Below are positions 8,002-14,908 of a stretch of 20,540 nt of DNA, piece by piece. Position 1 is the stretch's first letter. Each line of letters begins with the position of its first letter. The position numbers were made by a program, and so were the translations under genes. The notes under the pieces are model-generated. The model searched no databases. It worked only from the letters and a program-made list of their open reading frames with translations, and was not told where the DNA came from. Source of the DNA: DATJBF01 sp035515475 (GTDB lineage: Bacteria > Verrucomicrobiota > Verrucomicrobiia > Palsa-1439); contig DATJBF010000075.1 of NCBI GenBank assembly GCA_035515475.1, positions 1-20,540 of the forward strand. The letters run 5' to 3'.

Positions 8002-8232
8002 TGAAGGAACCCAGCCGTCAACCATAATTTTTGTTATTCGGAGTTTCGCCACTCGGACGCGGGTTCTGCCGAAGGCCAAAGCACGGGAAACCAGCCCGAT
8101 TCCCTTCGGTCAACGGGTTCGGGGGCCGTCGTCATGGCTGTCATGGACAAACCCAGGACCCTGGTTCAGAATAACCACCGGACCAACGCACGCCATGGCT
8201 CGAAGAGGGCGGAATGGGCGAAGGCCAATAAC

Positions 8233-8904
8233 ATGAGAATTCTCGTCATCGACGTCGGCGGCACACATGTGAAGGTGCTGGCAACGGGCCGCAAGCAGCC
8301 GGTGGAGATGCCATCCGGCCCGAAAATGACACCGGCAAAGATGGTGGCGGCGGTGCAAGCCGCTACGGCCGGTTGGGAATATGATGCCGTCTCGATTGGC
8401 TATCCCGGACCTGTGATCCATGGTCGCCCCACCATTGAACCTCGCCACCTGGGGACTGGCTGGGTTGGGTTCAACTTCAACAAGGCGTTCGACCGGCCGG
8501 TCAAGATCGTCAATGACGCAGCGATGCAAGCCCTGGGCAGCTATCGGGGCGGCCGGATGCTGTTTCTTGGTTTGGGCACCGGGCTCGGCTCCGCCCTGAT
8601 CGTGGACCATGTTCTGGCGCCGTTGGAACTTGCCCACTTGCCCTACAAGAATGGACGGAGCTATGAAGACTATGTGGGACTGGCTGAGCTGGAGCGGCAG
8701 GGAAAACAAAAATGGCGCCGCCAAGTGAATGAGGTCGCTCGGCAGCTCAAGGCGGCAATGCAGGCCGACTATGTTGTGCTCGGGGGTGGTAATGCCCGAC
8801 TCCTCAAGAAGCTTCCCCGCGGCATTCGCGTGGGAAACAATGCAAACGCATTTCGAGGCGGATACCGGCTTTGGACGAAGCCTTACGGCGGAAGCAACTC
8901 ATGA
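8233..8904 (+). CDS. ROK-family sugar kinase, polyphosphate-glucokinase-like
   Basis: This is probably a cytoplasmic glucokinase phosphorylating glucose to glucose-6-phosphate with polyphosphate or ATP. It has 223 residues, shorter than the usual ROK length of about 300 and nearer to PpgK. Features in order are the phosphate loop DVGGTHVK (7-14), GYPGPV (56-61), VNDAA with putative catalytic Asp95, LGTGLGSAL (114-122), LELAH (131-135) in place of PpgK ELGH, and VVLGGGNA (181-188). The cysteine zinc motif of classical ROK proteins is absent. The ATG at 8233 is chosen because the fold begins with MRILVIDVGG and a GAAGG lies eight bases before it; starts further upstream add a charged extension. 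The stop overlaps the ATG of a small ORF (ATGA). The context, beside GH1 and a sugar ABC ATPase, suits glucose salvage. Phosphoryl donor and sugar are not determined by sequence alone. Confidence 0.82.
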   Translation: MRILVIDVGGTHVKVLATGRKQPVEMPSGPKMTPAKMVAAVQAATAGWEYDAVSIGYPGPVIHGRPTIEPRHLGTGWVGFNFNKAFDRPVKIVNDAAMQALGSYRGGRMLFLGLGTGLGSALIVDHVLAPLELAHLPYKNGRSYEDYVGLAELERQGKQKWRRQVNEVARQLKAAMQADYVVLGGGNARLLKKLPRGIRVGNNANAFRGGYRLWTKPYGGSNS

Positions 8905-9074
8905 GCGATTTGTTTATCAGGCGAGCGGCGGAGAACGATTCCAACAGGATCGTCCGCCGGTGCCATATTACGGACGTTCATCGACCCCGAAGAGAGCGGC
9001 ATGATGGCCAACCGCACCAGCGAGTATTTGACACGTTCGGGGGGCGTCAGTTAGAAAGATCGTGGATCGCTTAA
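8901..9074 (+). pseudogene. Small ORF or gene remnant overlapping the ROK stop (possible truncated GNAT)
   Basis: An ATG at 8901 overlaps the ROK TGA as ATGA, the layout of a translationally coupled gene, and opens 57 codons. The first residues, MSDLFIRRAAENDSNRI, resemble the N-terminus of GNAT acetyltransferases (IRRA-x-D-x-I), but the remainder is arginine- and histidine-rich and has no GNAT core. The ROK frame itself also stays open after its stop to a TAG at 9052-9054 and would encode RTFIDPEESGMMANRTSEYL, which looks more protein-like. A decayed or frameshifted short gene is a reasonable reading, and chance is the alternative. Confidence 0.25.
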
Positions 9075-9089
9075 CCGTGGAGACCCCTT

Positions 9090-10220
9090 GTGGCTAAAGT
9101 CCTTCTTGAAAGCGTCTGCAAAACCTACCCCGGCGGCGTCAAGGCGGTCGACAACGTCACCCTAGAGATCCAAGACCGGGAGTTTGTTGTCCTTGTCGGT
9201 CCATCGGGCTGCGGCAAATCGACGATCCTGCGCATGATTGCCGGCCTCGAGGAAGTCACGAGCGGGAACATTTTCATCGACGGCCAATGCGTCAACGACG
9301 TTCCCCCGAAGGACCGTGACATCGCGATGGTGTTCCAGAACTACGCACTCTATCCGCACATGACGGTTTACAAGAACATGGCGTTTGGTCTCATGCTGCG
9401 CGGATACCCGAAGGCCGAGATCGATCGGCGTCTCCGCGAGGCCGCACAAATCCTGGGTATTACCGAGGAACAACTCTACCGCAAACCCAAGGCGCTCTCG
9501 GGCGGTCAGCGCCAACGGGTGGCCGTGGGGCGGGCCATTGTACGCAAGCCCAAGGCGTTCCTGTTCGACGAACCGCTCTCGAATTTGGACGCGAAGATGC
9601 GCGTCCAGATGCGCGCCGAGATCTCGAAGCTCCACCACCGGCTGACCTCGACGATGATTTACGTCACCCACGACCAAATCGAGGCCATGACGATGGGCGA
9701 CCGCATCGTGGTCGTGAAAGACGGCATGATCCAGCAGGTGGATGCGCCGATTGCGCTCTACGACAATCCGCAGAACATGTTCGTCGCCGGGTTCATCGGC
9801 TCGCCGCCCATGAACTTCTTTCATGGCCGCCTCGAACAACGGGCGGACGGATTGTGGTTCGTCGAACAGGCTGCCGGTGGCGACGGCTCGCAGGGATTCG
9901 CCGTCCGCATCAACAAGGAAATGCTGCGGAAACTCGCCGGCCACGTCGGCAAACCGATCGTGTTGGGCTTGCGTCCCGAAGACATCAACGACAAGAGGAA
10001 CGCTTCGTTCGCGCAACCCGATCAGATCGCGCCGGCCACGGTTGAAGTCGTCGAACCGATGGGGGCGGAGGTTTATTTCTATCTCAACACGGGCCGCCAC
10101 AGCTTCATCGCCCGCGTCGGCTCGCAGGAGAAAGCGGCGGTCGGGCAGCGCCTCGATGTGGCCCTTGACCTGAGCCAGTGCCATTTCTTCGACGCTCGGA
10201 CCGAGCGAGTCGTCGTGTGA
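9090..10220 (+). CDS. ugpC: Sugar ABC transporter ATP-binding protein, MalK/UgpC/MsmX type
   Basis: This is the cytoplasmic ATPase that powers carbohydrate uptake ABC importers. It has 376 residues, the normal length. The nucleotide-binding domain shows Walker A GPSGCGKST (37-45), Q-loop Q83 in VFQNYALYPHMTV, signature LSGGQRQRVAVGRAI (136-150), Walker B FLFDEP with Glu161, D-loop SNLD (164-167) and H-loop His194. Residues about 240-376 form the MalK-type TOBE/OB regulatory domain, including GLRPEDI and the VEPMGAEVYFY motif. The start is GTG at 9090, with GGAG seven bases upstream. No permease or solute-binding gene lies next to it. It may therefore act as a shared ATPase for several sugar transporters, as MsmX does in Bacillus. 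The symbol denotes the subfamily and not a proven substrate. Confidence 0.93.
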   Translation: MAKVLLESVCKTYPGGVKAVDNVTLEIQDREFVVLVGPSGCGKSTILRMIAGLEEVTSGNIFIDGQCVNDVPPKDRDIAMVFQNYALYPHMTVYKNMAFGLMLRGYPKAEIDRRLREAAQILGITEEQLYRKPKALSGGQRQRVAVGRAIVRKPKAFLFDEPLSNLDAKMRVQMRAEISKLHHRLTSTMIYVTHDQIEAMTMGDRIVVVKDGMIQQVDAPIALYDNPQNMFVAGFIGSPPMNFFHGRLEQRADGLWFVEQAAGGDGSQGFAVRINKEMLRKLAGHVGKPIVLGLRPEDINDKRNASFAQPDQIAPATVEVVEPMGAEVYFYLNTGRHSFIARVGSQEKAAVGQRLDVALDLSQCHFFDARTERVVV

Positions 10221-10288
10221 TGGAACGCCCTGGTGACCCGGCGTCTCCGATTTTCCCGGCCGGCTCGGTCCTGTATGCAGGCGCTGTT

Positions 10289-10305
10289 GGTGCGGCTGCC
10301 GCACC
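10289..10305 (+). terminator. Strong hairpin downstream of the ABC ATPase gene, possible terminator
   Basis: GGTGCGG-CTG-CCGCACC is a perfect 7-bp GC-rich stem with a three-base loop, 69 bases after the ATPase stop. No U-tract follows, so it is not a classical intrinsic terminator. It could still end or stabilise the ATPase transcript before the secretion operon. Confidence 0.4.
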
Positions 10306-10395
10306 CGAGCAGCGGCAGGCCGCCTGGGCATCCGGTGTGCGCGTGGCGTGAGACGGTCGCTGCCGCAGCCAGCTGCATCCGGCGCGCTTTTTGCA

Positions 10396-10423
10396 TTGAG
10401 CATCGCGCGGAACAAAGTATCCT
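10396..10423 (+). promoter_or_regulatory. Candidate sigma-70 promoter of the type II secretion operon
   Basis: TTGAGC at 10396-10401 and TATCCT at 10418-10423 are separated by 16 bases. Each hexamer matches four of six consensus positions. The -10 box ends 29 bases before the gspF ATG. The 232-bp gap before gspF, the largest in the right half, is where an operon promoter would be expected. The hexamers are weak evidence on their own. Confidence 0.35.
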
Positions 10424-10452
10424 GTCGTGCTGTCTAATGAACGACGCATCAC

Positions 10453-11670
10453 ATGCCGACGTTTCAGTATAAAGCCAAGACGCGAGCCGGCGAACTGGTC
10501 AACGGCTCGCTGGCGGCGGGCGATCGCCGGGCGGCGTTGGCCGAGCTTGGCAAGATGGGATTCTTCCCGCTGGCCGTGGAGTCCGCCGAGGCGGCACCCA
10601 GCGGCGCGAAGGGAGCGCGTCCTCTCCGGGGCCGGATCAAGTCCCGCGACGTGCTGATGTTCACCCAACAACTCTCCAGTCTGCTCCGCTCGGGGATGTC
10701 TCTGAGCCAGGCGCTGGGGACGCTCGAGCGACGCACGCAAGTGAAGGCCCTCGCGACCGTGCTGGGCGAGTTGCGCGGCGGTATCGTGCAGGGCGAGAGC
10801 CTGTCCGATGCATTGGCCAAGCACCCCAAGACGTTCTCGCGCTTCTTCGTCAACCTGATCAAGGCGGGCGAGGCCAGCGGGTCGCTTGACGAGGTACTGC
10901 TGCGTCTCTCGAAACATCAGGAGCAGATGGCGGAAGTGCGGGAGAAAGTCATCGGGGCGCTCATTTATCCGTTGATTATCATCGGCGTGGGCATTTGCAC
11001 CGTGACCTTCTTCATGTTGGTGATGGTGCCGCGGTTCGCGATGATGTTCAAGGAAATGGGCCGAACGCTGCCGTTGCCGACGCGGATCCTGATCGGCGTG
11101 AGCGATGCGTTCACTTCGTACTGGTGGATCGCCGTGCTGTTGATCGTCGCCGGGGTGACCGTCTATCGCATCCGCGCCCGCACGCCGGAAGGCCGGTTGG
11201 CGCTCGACGGCCTGAATCTTCGGTTGCCGGTCTTCGGGAAGATCATCATGGCCAACGCGCTGGCGCAGTTCGCCCGGACGCTGGCCACGCTACTGGAAAA
11301 CGGCGTCCCGGTGCTGACGGCGCTGCAGATTGTGGAAGACACCATGACCAACCGCGTCATCGCCAACGAAATCCGCGAGGCCCGGACGCGCGTGACCGAC
11401 GGCACGAGCATCAGCCAGCCGTTGAGCAAAGGAAAGGTTTTCCCCCCATTGTTGATCGACATGCTTGCCGTGGGCGAAGAAAGCGGCGAAGTTGTACCGG
11501 CCCTGAAGAATATTGCCGACACGTACGAATCCGAACTCTCCCGCATGCTGAAGGTGTTCACGACGTTGCTGGAACCCGCGATCATTATCTTCATGGCGAT
11601 GGTTGTCGGCGCGATTGTGGTCAGCGTGCTGATGGCGGTCTTCGACATCACCTCGGGAATCGGGAAATGA
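10453..11670 (+). CDS. gspF: Type II secretion system inner membrane platform protein GspF
   Basis: GspF forms the inner membrane platform that couples the GspE ATPase to pseudopilus assembly. It has 405 residues, the family norm. The N-terminal PTFQYKAKTRAGELVNG pattern is typical. Two repeated T2SSF domains span about 65-190 and 268-390. Each carries the GE-x-SG motif: KAGEASGSLDEVL at 138-149 and AVGEESGEVVPAL at 339-351. Three hydrophobic segments are visible at about 168-192, 222-240 and 372-397. The ATG at 10453 has no clear Shine-Dalgarno sequence. It opens the operon and lies 15 bp before gspG. Confidence 0.95.
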   Translation: MPTFQYKAKTRAGELVNGSLAAGDRRAALAELGKMGFFPLAVESAEAAPSGAKGARPLRGRIKSRDVLMFTQQLSSLLRSGMSLSQALGTLERRTQVKALATVLGELRGGIVQGESLSDALAKHPKTFSRFFVNLIKAGEASGSLDEVLLRLSKHQEQMAEVREKVIGALIYPLIIIGVGICTVTFFMLVMVPRFAMMFKEMGRTLPLPTRILIGVSDAFTSYWWIAVLLIVAGVTVYRIRARTPEGRLALDGLNLRLPVFGKIIMANALAQFARTLATLLENGVPVLTALQIVEDTMTNRVIANEIREARTRVTDGTSISQPLSKGKVFPPLLIDMLAVGEESGEVVPALKNIADTYESELSRMLKVFTTLLEPAIIIFMAMVVGAIVVSVLMAVFDITSGIGK

Positions 11671-11673
11671 ATT

Positions 11674-11679
11674 GAGGTG
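11674..11679 (+). promoter_or_regulatory. Shine-Dalgarno site that fixes the gspG start
   Basis: GAGGTG lies six bases before the ATG at 11686. It includes the GTG at 11677 that would otherwise be taken as an upstream start, so the ATG is preferred. Confidence 0.7.
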
Positions 11680-11685
11680 TTTATT

Positions 11686-12120
11686 ATGAAAACGAACGAA
11701 TTGAGGTCGCGCGGCGGCTTCACGTTGCTGGAAATTCTGCTGGTCGTGGTGATCATCGGCATGCTGGTCAGCGTGGCCGTGGTCAAGCTCTCGGGCCAGT
11801 CGCAGCGGGCCAAGCTTGTGGCCACGCAAACCCAGATCGACGCATACAAGACCGCGCTCGGCGTTTACGAACTCGACAACGGATTCTTTCCGTCCACCGA
11901 GCAGGGATTGCAGGCGTTGATCACCCAGCCCAGCTCGGCGCCGGTTCCGGGAAACTGGAAAGGGCCGTATCTCGACCCGCCGGTGTTGAAGAAGGATCCG
12001 TGGGGCCACGACTACGCGTACAAGAATCCGGGGCAAAAACTGCCCAACGGTTTCGACCTGTATTCCCTTGGACCCAACGGCGTCGAAGGAGATGAGGACG
12101 ATATCGGCAACTGGCAATAA
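11686..12120 (+). CDS. gspG: Type II secretion system major pseudopilin GspG
   Basis: GspG is the major subunit of the periplasmic pseudopilus. It has 144 residues. The leader MKTNELRSRGG would be cut by prepilin peptidase at G11/F12, leaving FTLLEILLVVVIIGMLVSV with Glu16 at mature position +5. The C-terminal body has the family hallmarks DNGFFPSTEQGLQALI (64-79), WKGPYLDPPVLKKDPWGHDY (91-110) and the calcium-binding loop SLGPNGVEGDEDDIGNW (127-143). The calcium-loop aspartates are present. The gene overlaps gspH by 29 bases. Confidence 0.97.
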   Translation: MKTNELRSRGGFTLLEILLVVVIIGMLVSVAVVKLSGQSQRAKLVATQTQIDAYKTALGVYELDNGFFPSTEQGLQALITQPSSAPVPGNWKGPYLDPPVLKKDPWGHDYAYKNPGQKLPNGFDLYSLGPNGVEGDEDDIGNWQ

Positions 12121-12634
12121 GCCGGGGCGCGGGTGGGCGGTCGCCGGTTTCACGCTGATCGAGTTGAGCATTGCGGTGTTCATCATCGCCATCATCATGG
12201 CGGTCTCGATCCCGAGTTTCATCCGCTCGTACAACAACTCGCTGCTGAATTCGATGGGGCGAACGCTGGCCACGACGTGTGAGTTTGCCCGGTTCAACGC
12301 GGTGTTGCACCAGCAGCGGGTCGTTCTGTACATCGACCTCGACAAGCCGGCGATCTGGCTGGTGCAGGGGGGGGCAACCAACGACACGGACGCCGCCGAG
12401 TCGTCCGAGGCAGCGCTGAAGACGATCGAAATTCCCCCGCGCATCGGCTTGGCGTCGGCTCAGGTTGCCGATCAGCCACCCCAACAAAAGGGGGAGGTCG
12501 AGGCCTCGTTTTACCCGAATGGCACCTGCGACGGGTTTACCGTTACATTTAGCGGTGCCGAGAAGGGGGTCGGCCTGGCAATCGTGGTTGACCCCGTGAC
12601 CAGCCGCGGAGTCGCTTGGCCCGTCAAACTATGA
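12092..12634 (+). CDS. gspH: Type II secretion system minor pseudopilin GspH
   Basis: GspH is a minor pseudopilin at or near the tip of the pseudopilus. It has 180 residues from the ATG at 12092. The predicted leader has 19 residues, with cleavage at G19/F20, and Glu24 sits at +5 in FTLIELSIAVFIIAIIMAVSIPSF. The remaining sequence is divergent, with only the GspH-like NSMGRTLATTCEFARFNAV region recognisable, so H is assigned chiefly by position between G and I. The start is not certain: GAAGGAG abuts the ATG with no spacer, and an in-frame TTG exists at 12068. Translation may depend on coupling with gspG, which it overlaps. Its stop overlaps the gspI start (ATGA). A run of eight G lies at 12367-12374. 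Confidence 0.8.
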   Translation: MRTISATGNKPGRGWAVAGFTLIELSIAVFIIAIIMAVSIPSFIRSYNNSLLNSMGRTLATTCEFARFNAVLHQQRVVLYIDLDKPAIWLVQGGATNDTDAAESSEAALKTIEIPPRIGLASAQVADQPPQQKGEVEASFYPNGTCDGFTVTFSGAEKGVGLAIVVDPVTSRGVAWPVKL

Positions 12635-13080
12635 ACATTCTCGACCAACGGGCGCCGGCCGCACGGTCGCAAGACGCCGCCGGGCCGGCCCGCCGAGTTG
12701 TCGGCAGACGCTGGCGTGAAAGCGGGTTCATACTGCTGGAAGTCGTGCTGGCGGTCTTCCTTCTTTCCATCAGCATGTTCGCACTGATCGACAGCCTCGG
12801 CCGCTGCGTGGCTGCGGCCCGCTCGGTGCAGAGTTACTCGACCTCGGAAATCCTGCTGGCCAACAAGAGTTTCGAGTTTCGCCTCGAGCGCGGCGGGGAC
12901 ATTTTGGATCAGGAAGGCCAGTTCCCGGATTACCCCGGCTATTCGTGGTCCCGCCGGCTGGAAGCGACCGACACCGAGGGACTTTGGAAACAAACGATCA
13001 CGGTTTACTGGTACGAGCGTGGCCAGATCGCCAGCGACTCGGTGGTGGAGTACCGGTATCTCCCGGATAAACAACGGTGA
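12631..13080 (+). CDS. gspI: Type II secretion system minor pseudopilin GspI
   Basis: GspI is a minor pseudopilin forming the tip complex with GspJ and GspK. It has 149 residues from the ATG at 12631, which overlaps the gspH stop by four bases. The leader is long, 32 residues and basic, with cleavage predicted at G32/F33 and Glu37 at +5 in FILLEVVLAVFLLSISMFAL. The body contains SYSWSRRLEATDTEG-like residues and ITVYWYERGQ, matching GspI, in which a final beta strand follows a W-x-R pattern. The assignment rests on length, the hydrophobic helix and the order H-I-J-K. The stop overlaps the gspJ GTG. Confidence 0.82.
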   Translation: MNILDQRAPAARSQDAAGPARRVVGRRWRESGFILLEVVLAVFLLSISMFALIDSLGRCVAAARSVQSYSTSEILLANKSFEFRLERGGDILDQEGQFPDYPGYSWSRRLEATDTEGLWKQTITVYWYERGQIASDSVVEYRYLPDKQR

Positions 13081-13883
13081 GCATGCGATTGCGCGGGACA
13101 ATTGCGAGGCAGGGGTTCACGCTGGTGGAAGTGTTGCTGGCCGTGATGATCCTGAGCCTGGTCGTCACCGCGGTCTATAGTACGTGGAGCGCGGCGTTGT
13201 CGGCCTGGCGGCGCGGCAGCGACGCGAGCGAAGTTTTCCAGCGACAACGCATCGTGATGGAAAGCCTCACCGAACTGGCGGAGTCGGTGGTTTACTACGG
13301 GGCGTCTCCGGGCTTGTACGCGATCACGGGCACGAGCAAGCCGGACTGGGGCGATACCGTCAGCTTCGTCACCGCGTCGGACGTACTGCTGCCGCCGAGC
13401 GAGGCGATCGACGCCGGGATGCGGCGCGTAACCATTTCCATGGAGCAGGACGATTACGGGCGCAAGTATCTGGCAATCGTGAACGAACCCGCCGTGAGCG
13501 AGGACGAGACAAATATCACCGCGACGCTTCAGGCGCACGTGCTGTCGATGGATGTGAGCGGATTCTATGTCCGCTACCTCGACCCGCGTGATAACGCGTG
13601 GTACAACAAGTGGGACGAAAACAGCCTCATCCCACTGGCGATGGAGTTCACCGTGGTCTTTGGCGAGCAGGGCGACCGCCTCCCGCCGGTCGTGGTCACG
13701 CGCGCCGTCGATCTTCCGACCGCGCCGTTCATCGGCGAGAGCACCGGCCTCCCACTGAATGCAGGATCGACCAGCCAGGTGGAACGTCAAGACACCAACA
13801 CGCTGGATCAGGCGCGGCAGAACAACACCAGCCAGTCGTCGCCATCGGTCGCGTCACCCATTCCGCTGCCGGGAAGGATGTAA
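13077..13883 (+). CDS. gspJ: Type II secretion system minor pseudopilin GspJ
   Basis: GspJ is a tip minor pseudopilin. It has 268 residues from the GTG at 13077, overlapping the gspI stop; an ATG two codons later at 13083 is an equal alternative. The leader MSMRLRGTIARQG is 13 residues and cleavage precedes FTLVEVLLAVMILSLVVTAVYSTW, with Glu at +5. The body includes the long GspJ-type beta region (FVTASDVLLPP, VSGFYVRYLDP, AMEFTVVF). The last 40 residues are Ser, Thr, Gln and Asn rich and look disordered, which is unusual. The gspK start overlaps the stop by one base (TAATG). Confidence 0.85.
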   Translation: MSMRLRGTIARQGFTLVEVLLAVMILSLVVTAVYSTWSAALSAWRRGSDASEVFQRQRIVMESLTELAESVVYYGASPGLYAITGTSKPDWGDTVSFVTASDVLLPPSEAIDAGMRRVTISMEQDDYGRKYLAIVNEPAVSEDETNITATLQAHVLSMDVSGFYVRYLDPRDNAWYNKWDENSLIPLAMEFTVVFGEQGDRLPPVVVTRAVDLPTAPFIGESTGLPLNAGSTSQVERQDTNTLDQARQNNTSQSSPSVASPIPLPGRM

Positions 13884-14908
13884 TGCGCGCCGTGGCTCCC
13901 CTCATCGACCGCGCCCGCAACCAGCGGGGCGTCGCCATCATTATCGTCCTCTGGGTGGTGCTGGTTTTGTCCTTGCTGATCAGCGGGTTTGCTTTCACAA
14001 TGCACGTGGAGACGGCGGTCGCCTCGTTCGCCCGCAAGCAGTTGAAGGCGGAGATGCTGGCTCGTTCGGGCATCGAAGTGGCGCGGATGCAGCTGATCCT
14101 CGACCTGCAGTCTCCAACCGAAGGAGGATTTGACGCGCCGAACCAGGCATGGGCCACCAATGAGGAATTGTACGTCGACCACGAGTTGGGCGACGGAACG
14201 TACAACGTGAAGGTCATCGACGAAGAATCGAAGCTCCCGATCAACATCGCCACCGATGTGCAACTCAAGCGGCTGTTGAACCTGCTCGGGGTCGACCCAT
14301 TCGACGCCGACATCATTGTCGATTCCATTTTGGATTGGATTGACACGGATGACCTGACCCGATTGAACGGCGCGGAGAGCGATTACTACCAGAGTCTCTC
14401 ACCGCCCTATCGGGCGAAGAATGCGCCAATCGACCGCATCGAGGAACTGTTGCTTGTACGCGGAGTGACGCCCGAGTTGTTCCATGGCACGCCCGCCACC
14501 AACGACACGGAAGCGCAACCCGGATTGGAAAACGTTTTGACCACGATGTCCTCGGGAAGGGTCAACGTGAACACCGCGTCAGCCGTCGTGCTGCGTGCCC
14601 TGCTCAACATCGATGAGGACCAGATACAGGCGATTCTCACCCGCCGCGACGGGGCGGACGGCATCCCCGGCACGGAGGACGACCAACCATTCAGGACTAC
14701 CGATGAGTTCTTCACCGCCGTGGGCACGTTGGACCAGGCCACCCTGCAACAGGTGCAGGGACTCGTCGATGTCAACTCGTCGTTCTTTACGGTGACATCC
14801 ACGGGCGAGGTGGGGGGCGTGAAACGCACCATTATCACCACGCTTCGCCGCAATGGTTCTGACGTTGAGCCCGTGGCGTGGCGCGAAGTGCGGGGAGGCA
14901 CGTCGTGA
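13883..14908 (+). CDS. gspK: Type II secretion system minor pseudopilin GspK
   Basis: GspK is the large minor pseudopilin that caps the pseudopilus. It has 341 residues from the ATG at 13883, which has AAGGA four bases upstream. The leader is 16 residues, ending RNQRG before VAIIIVLWVVLVLSLLISGF. As in the family, position +5 is not Glu. Diagnostic motifs are DEESKLPIN (113-121), SILDWIDTDD (148-157), NGAESDYYQSL (162-172), PYRAKNAPIDRIEELLLVRGV (175-195) and VNVNTASAVVLRAL (227-240), which mark the SAM-like domains of GspK. The calcium-site aspartates in the insert are present in DGADGIPGTEDD. It overlaps gspL by four bases. Confidence 0.95.
   Translation: MRAVAPLIDRARNQRGVAIIIVLWVVLVLSLLISGFAFTMHVETAVASFARKQLKAEMLARSGIEVARMQLILDLQSPTEGGFDAPNQAWATNEELYVDHELGDGTYNVKVIDEESKLPINIATDVQLKRLLNLLGVDPFDADIIVDSILDWIDTDDLTRLNGAESDYYQSLSPPYRAKNAPIDRIEELLLVRGVTPELFHGTPATNDTEAQPGLENVLTTMSSGRVNVNTASAVVLRALLNIDEDQIQAILTRRDGADGIPGTEDDQPFRTTDEFFTAVGTLDQATLQQVQGLVDVNSSFFTVTSTGEVGGVKRTIITTLRRNGSDVEPVAWREVRGGTS

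Larger units (their letters stand above)
7931..8232. other. Divergent intergenic region between the secreted tandem-module gene and the ROK kinase gene
   Basis: These 302 bases hold the control signals for two divergent genes. Seen directly are a ribosome site for the left gene, a 14-bp perfect palindrome at 7988-8001, a minus-strand TTGACG at 8021-8016 and an AT-rich patch at about 8022-8040. With 17-base spacing, TTGACG would pair with the poor -10 hexamer TATCGA inside the palindrome. No convincing promoter was found toward the ROK gene. The ROK frame extends upstream to 8134, but without a good start signal. Confidence 0.5.

Noticed and set aside
9162..10415. Long minus-strand open frame of 417 codons opposite the ABC ATPase gene
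   Set aside because: It is the antisense of a clear ATPase gene. The protein is rich in His, Arg and Asp with no domain, as expected from GC-rich antisense codons.
11290..12444. Minus-strand frame of 384 codons across gspF, gspG and gspH
   Set aside because: It crosses three real pseudopilin/platform genes on the other strand and has no recognisable motif or start signal.
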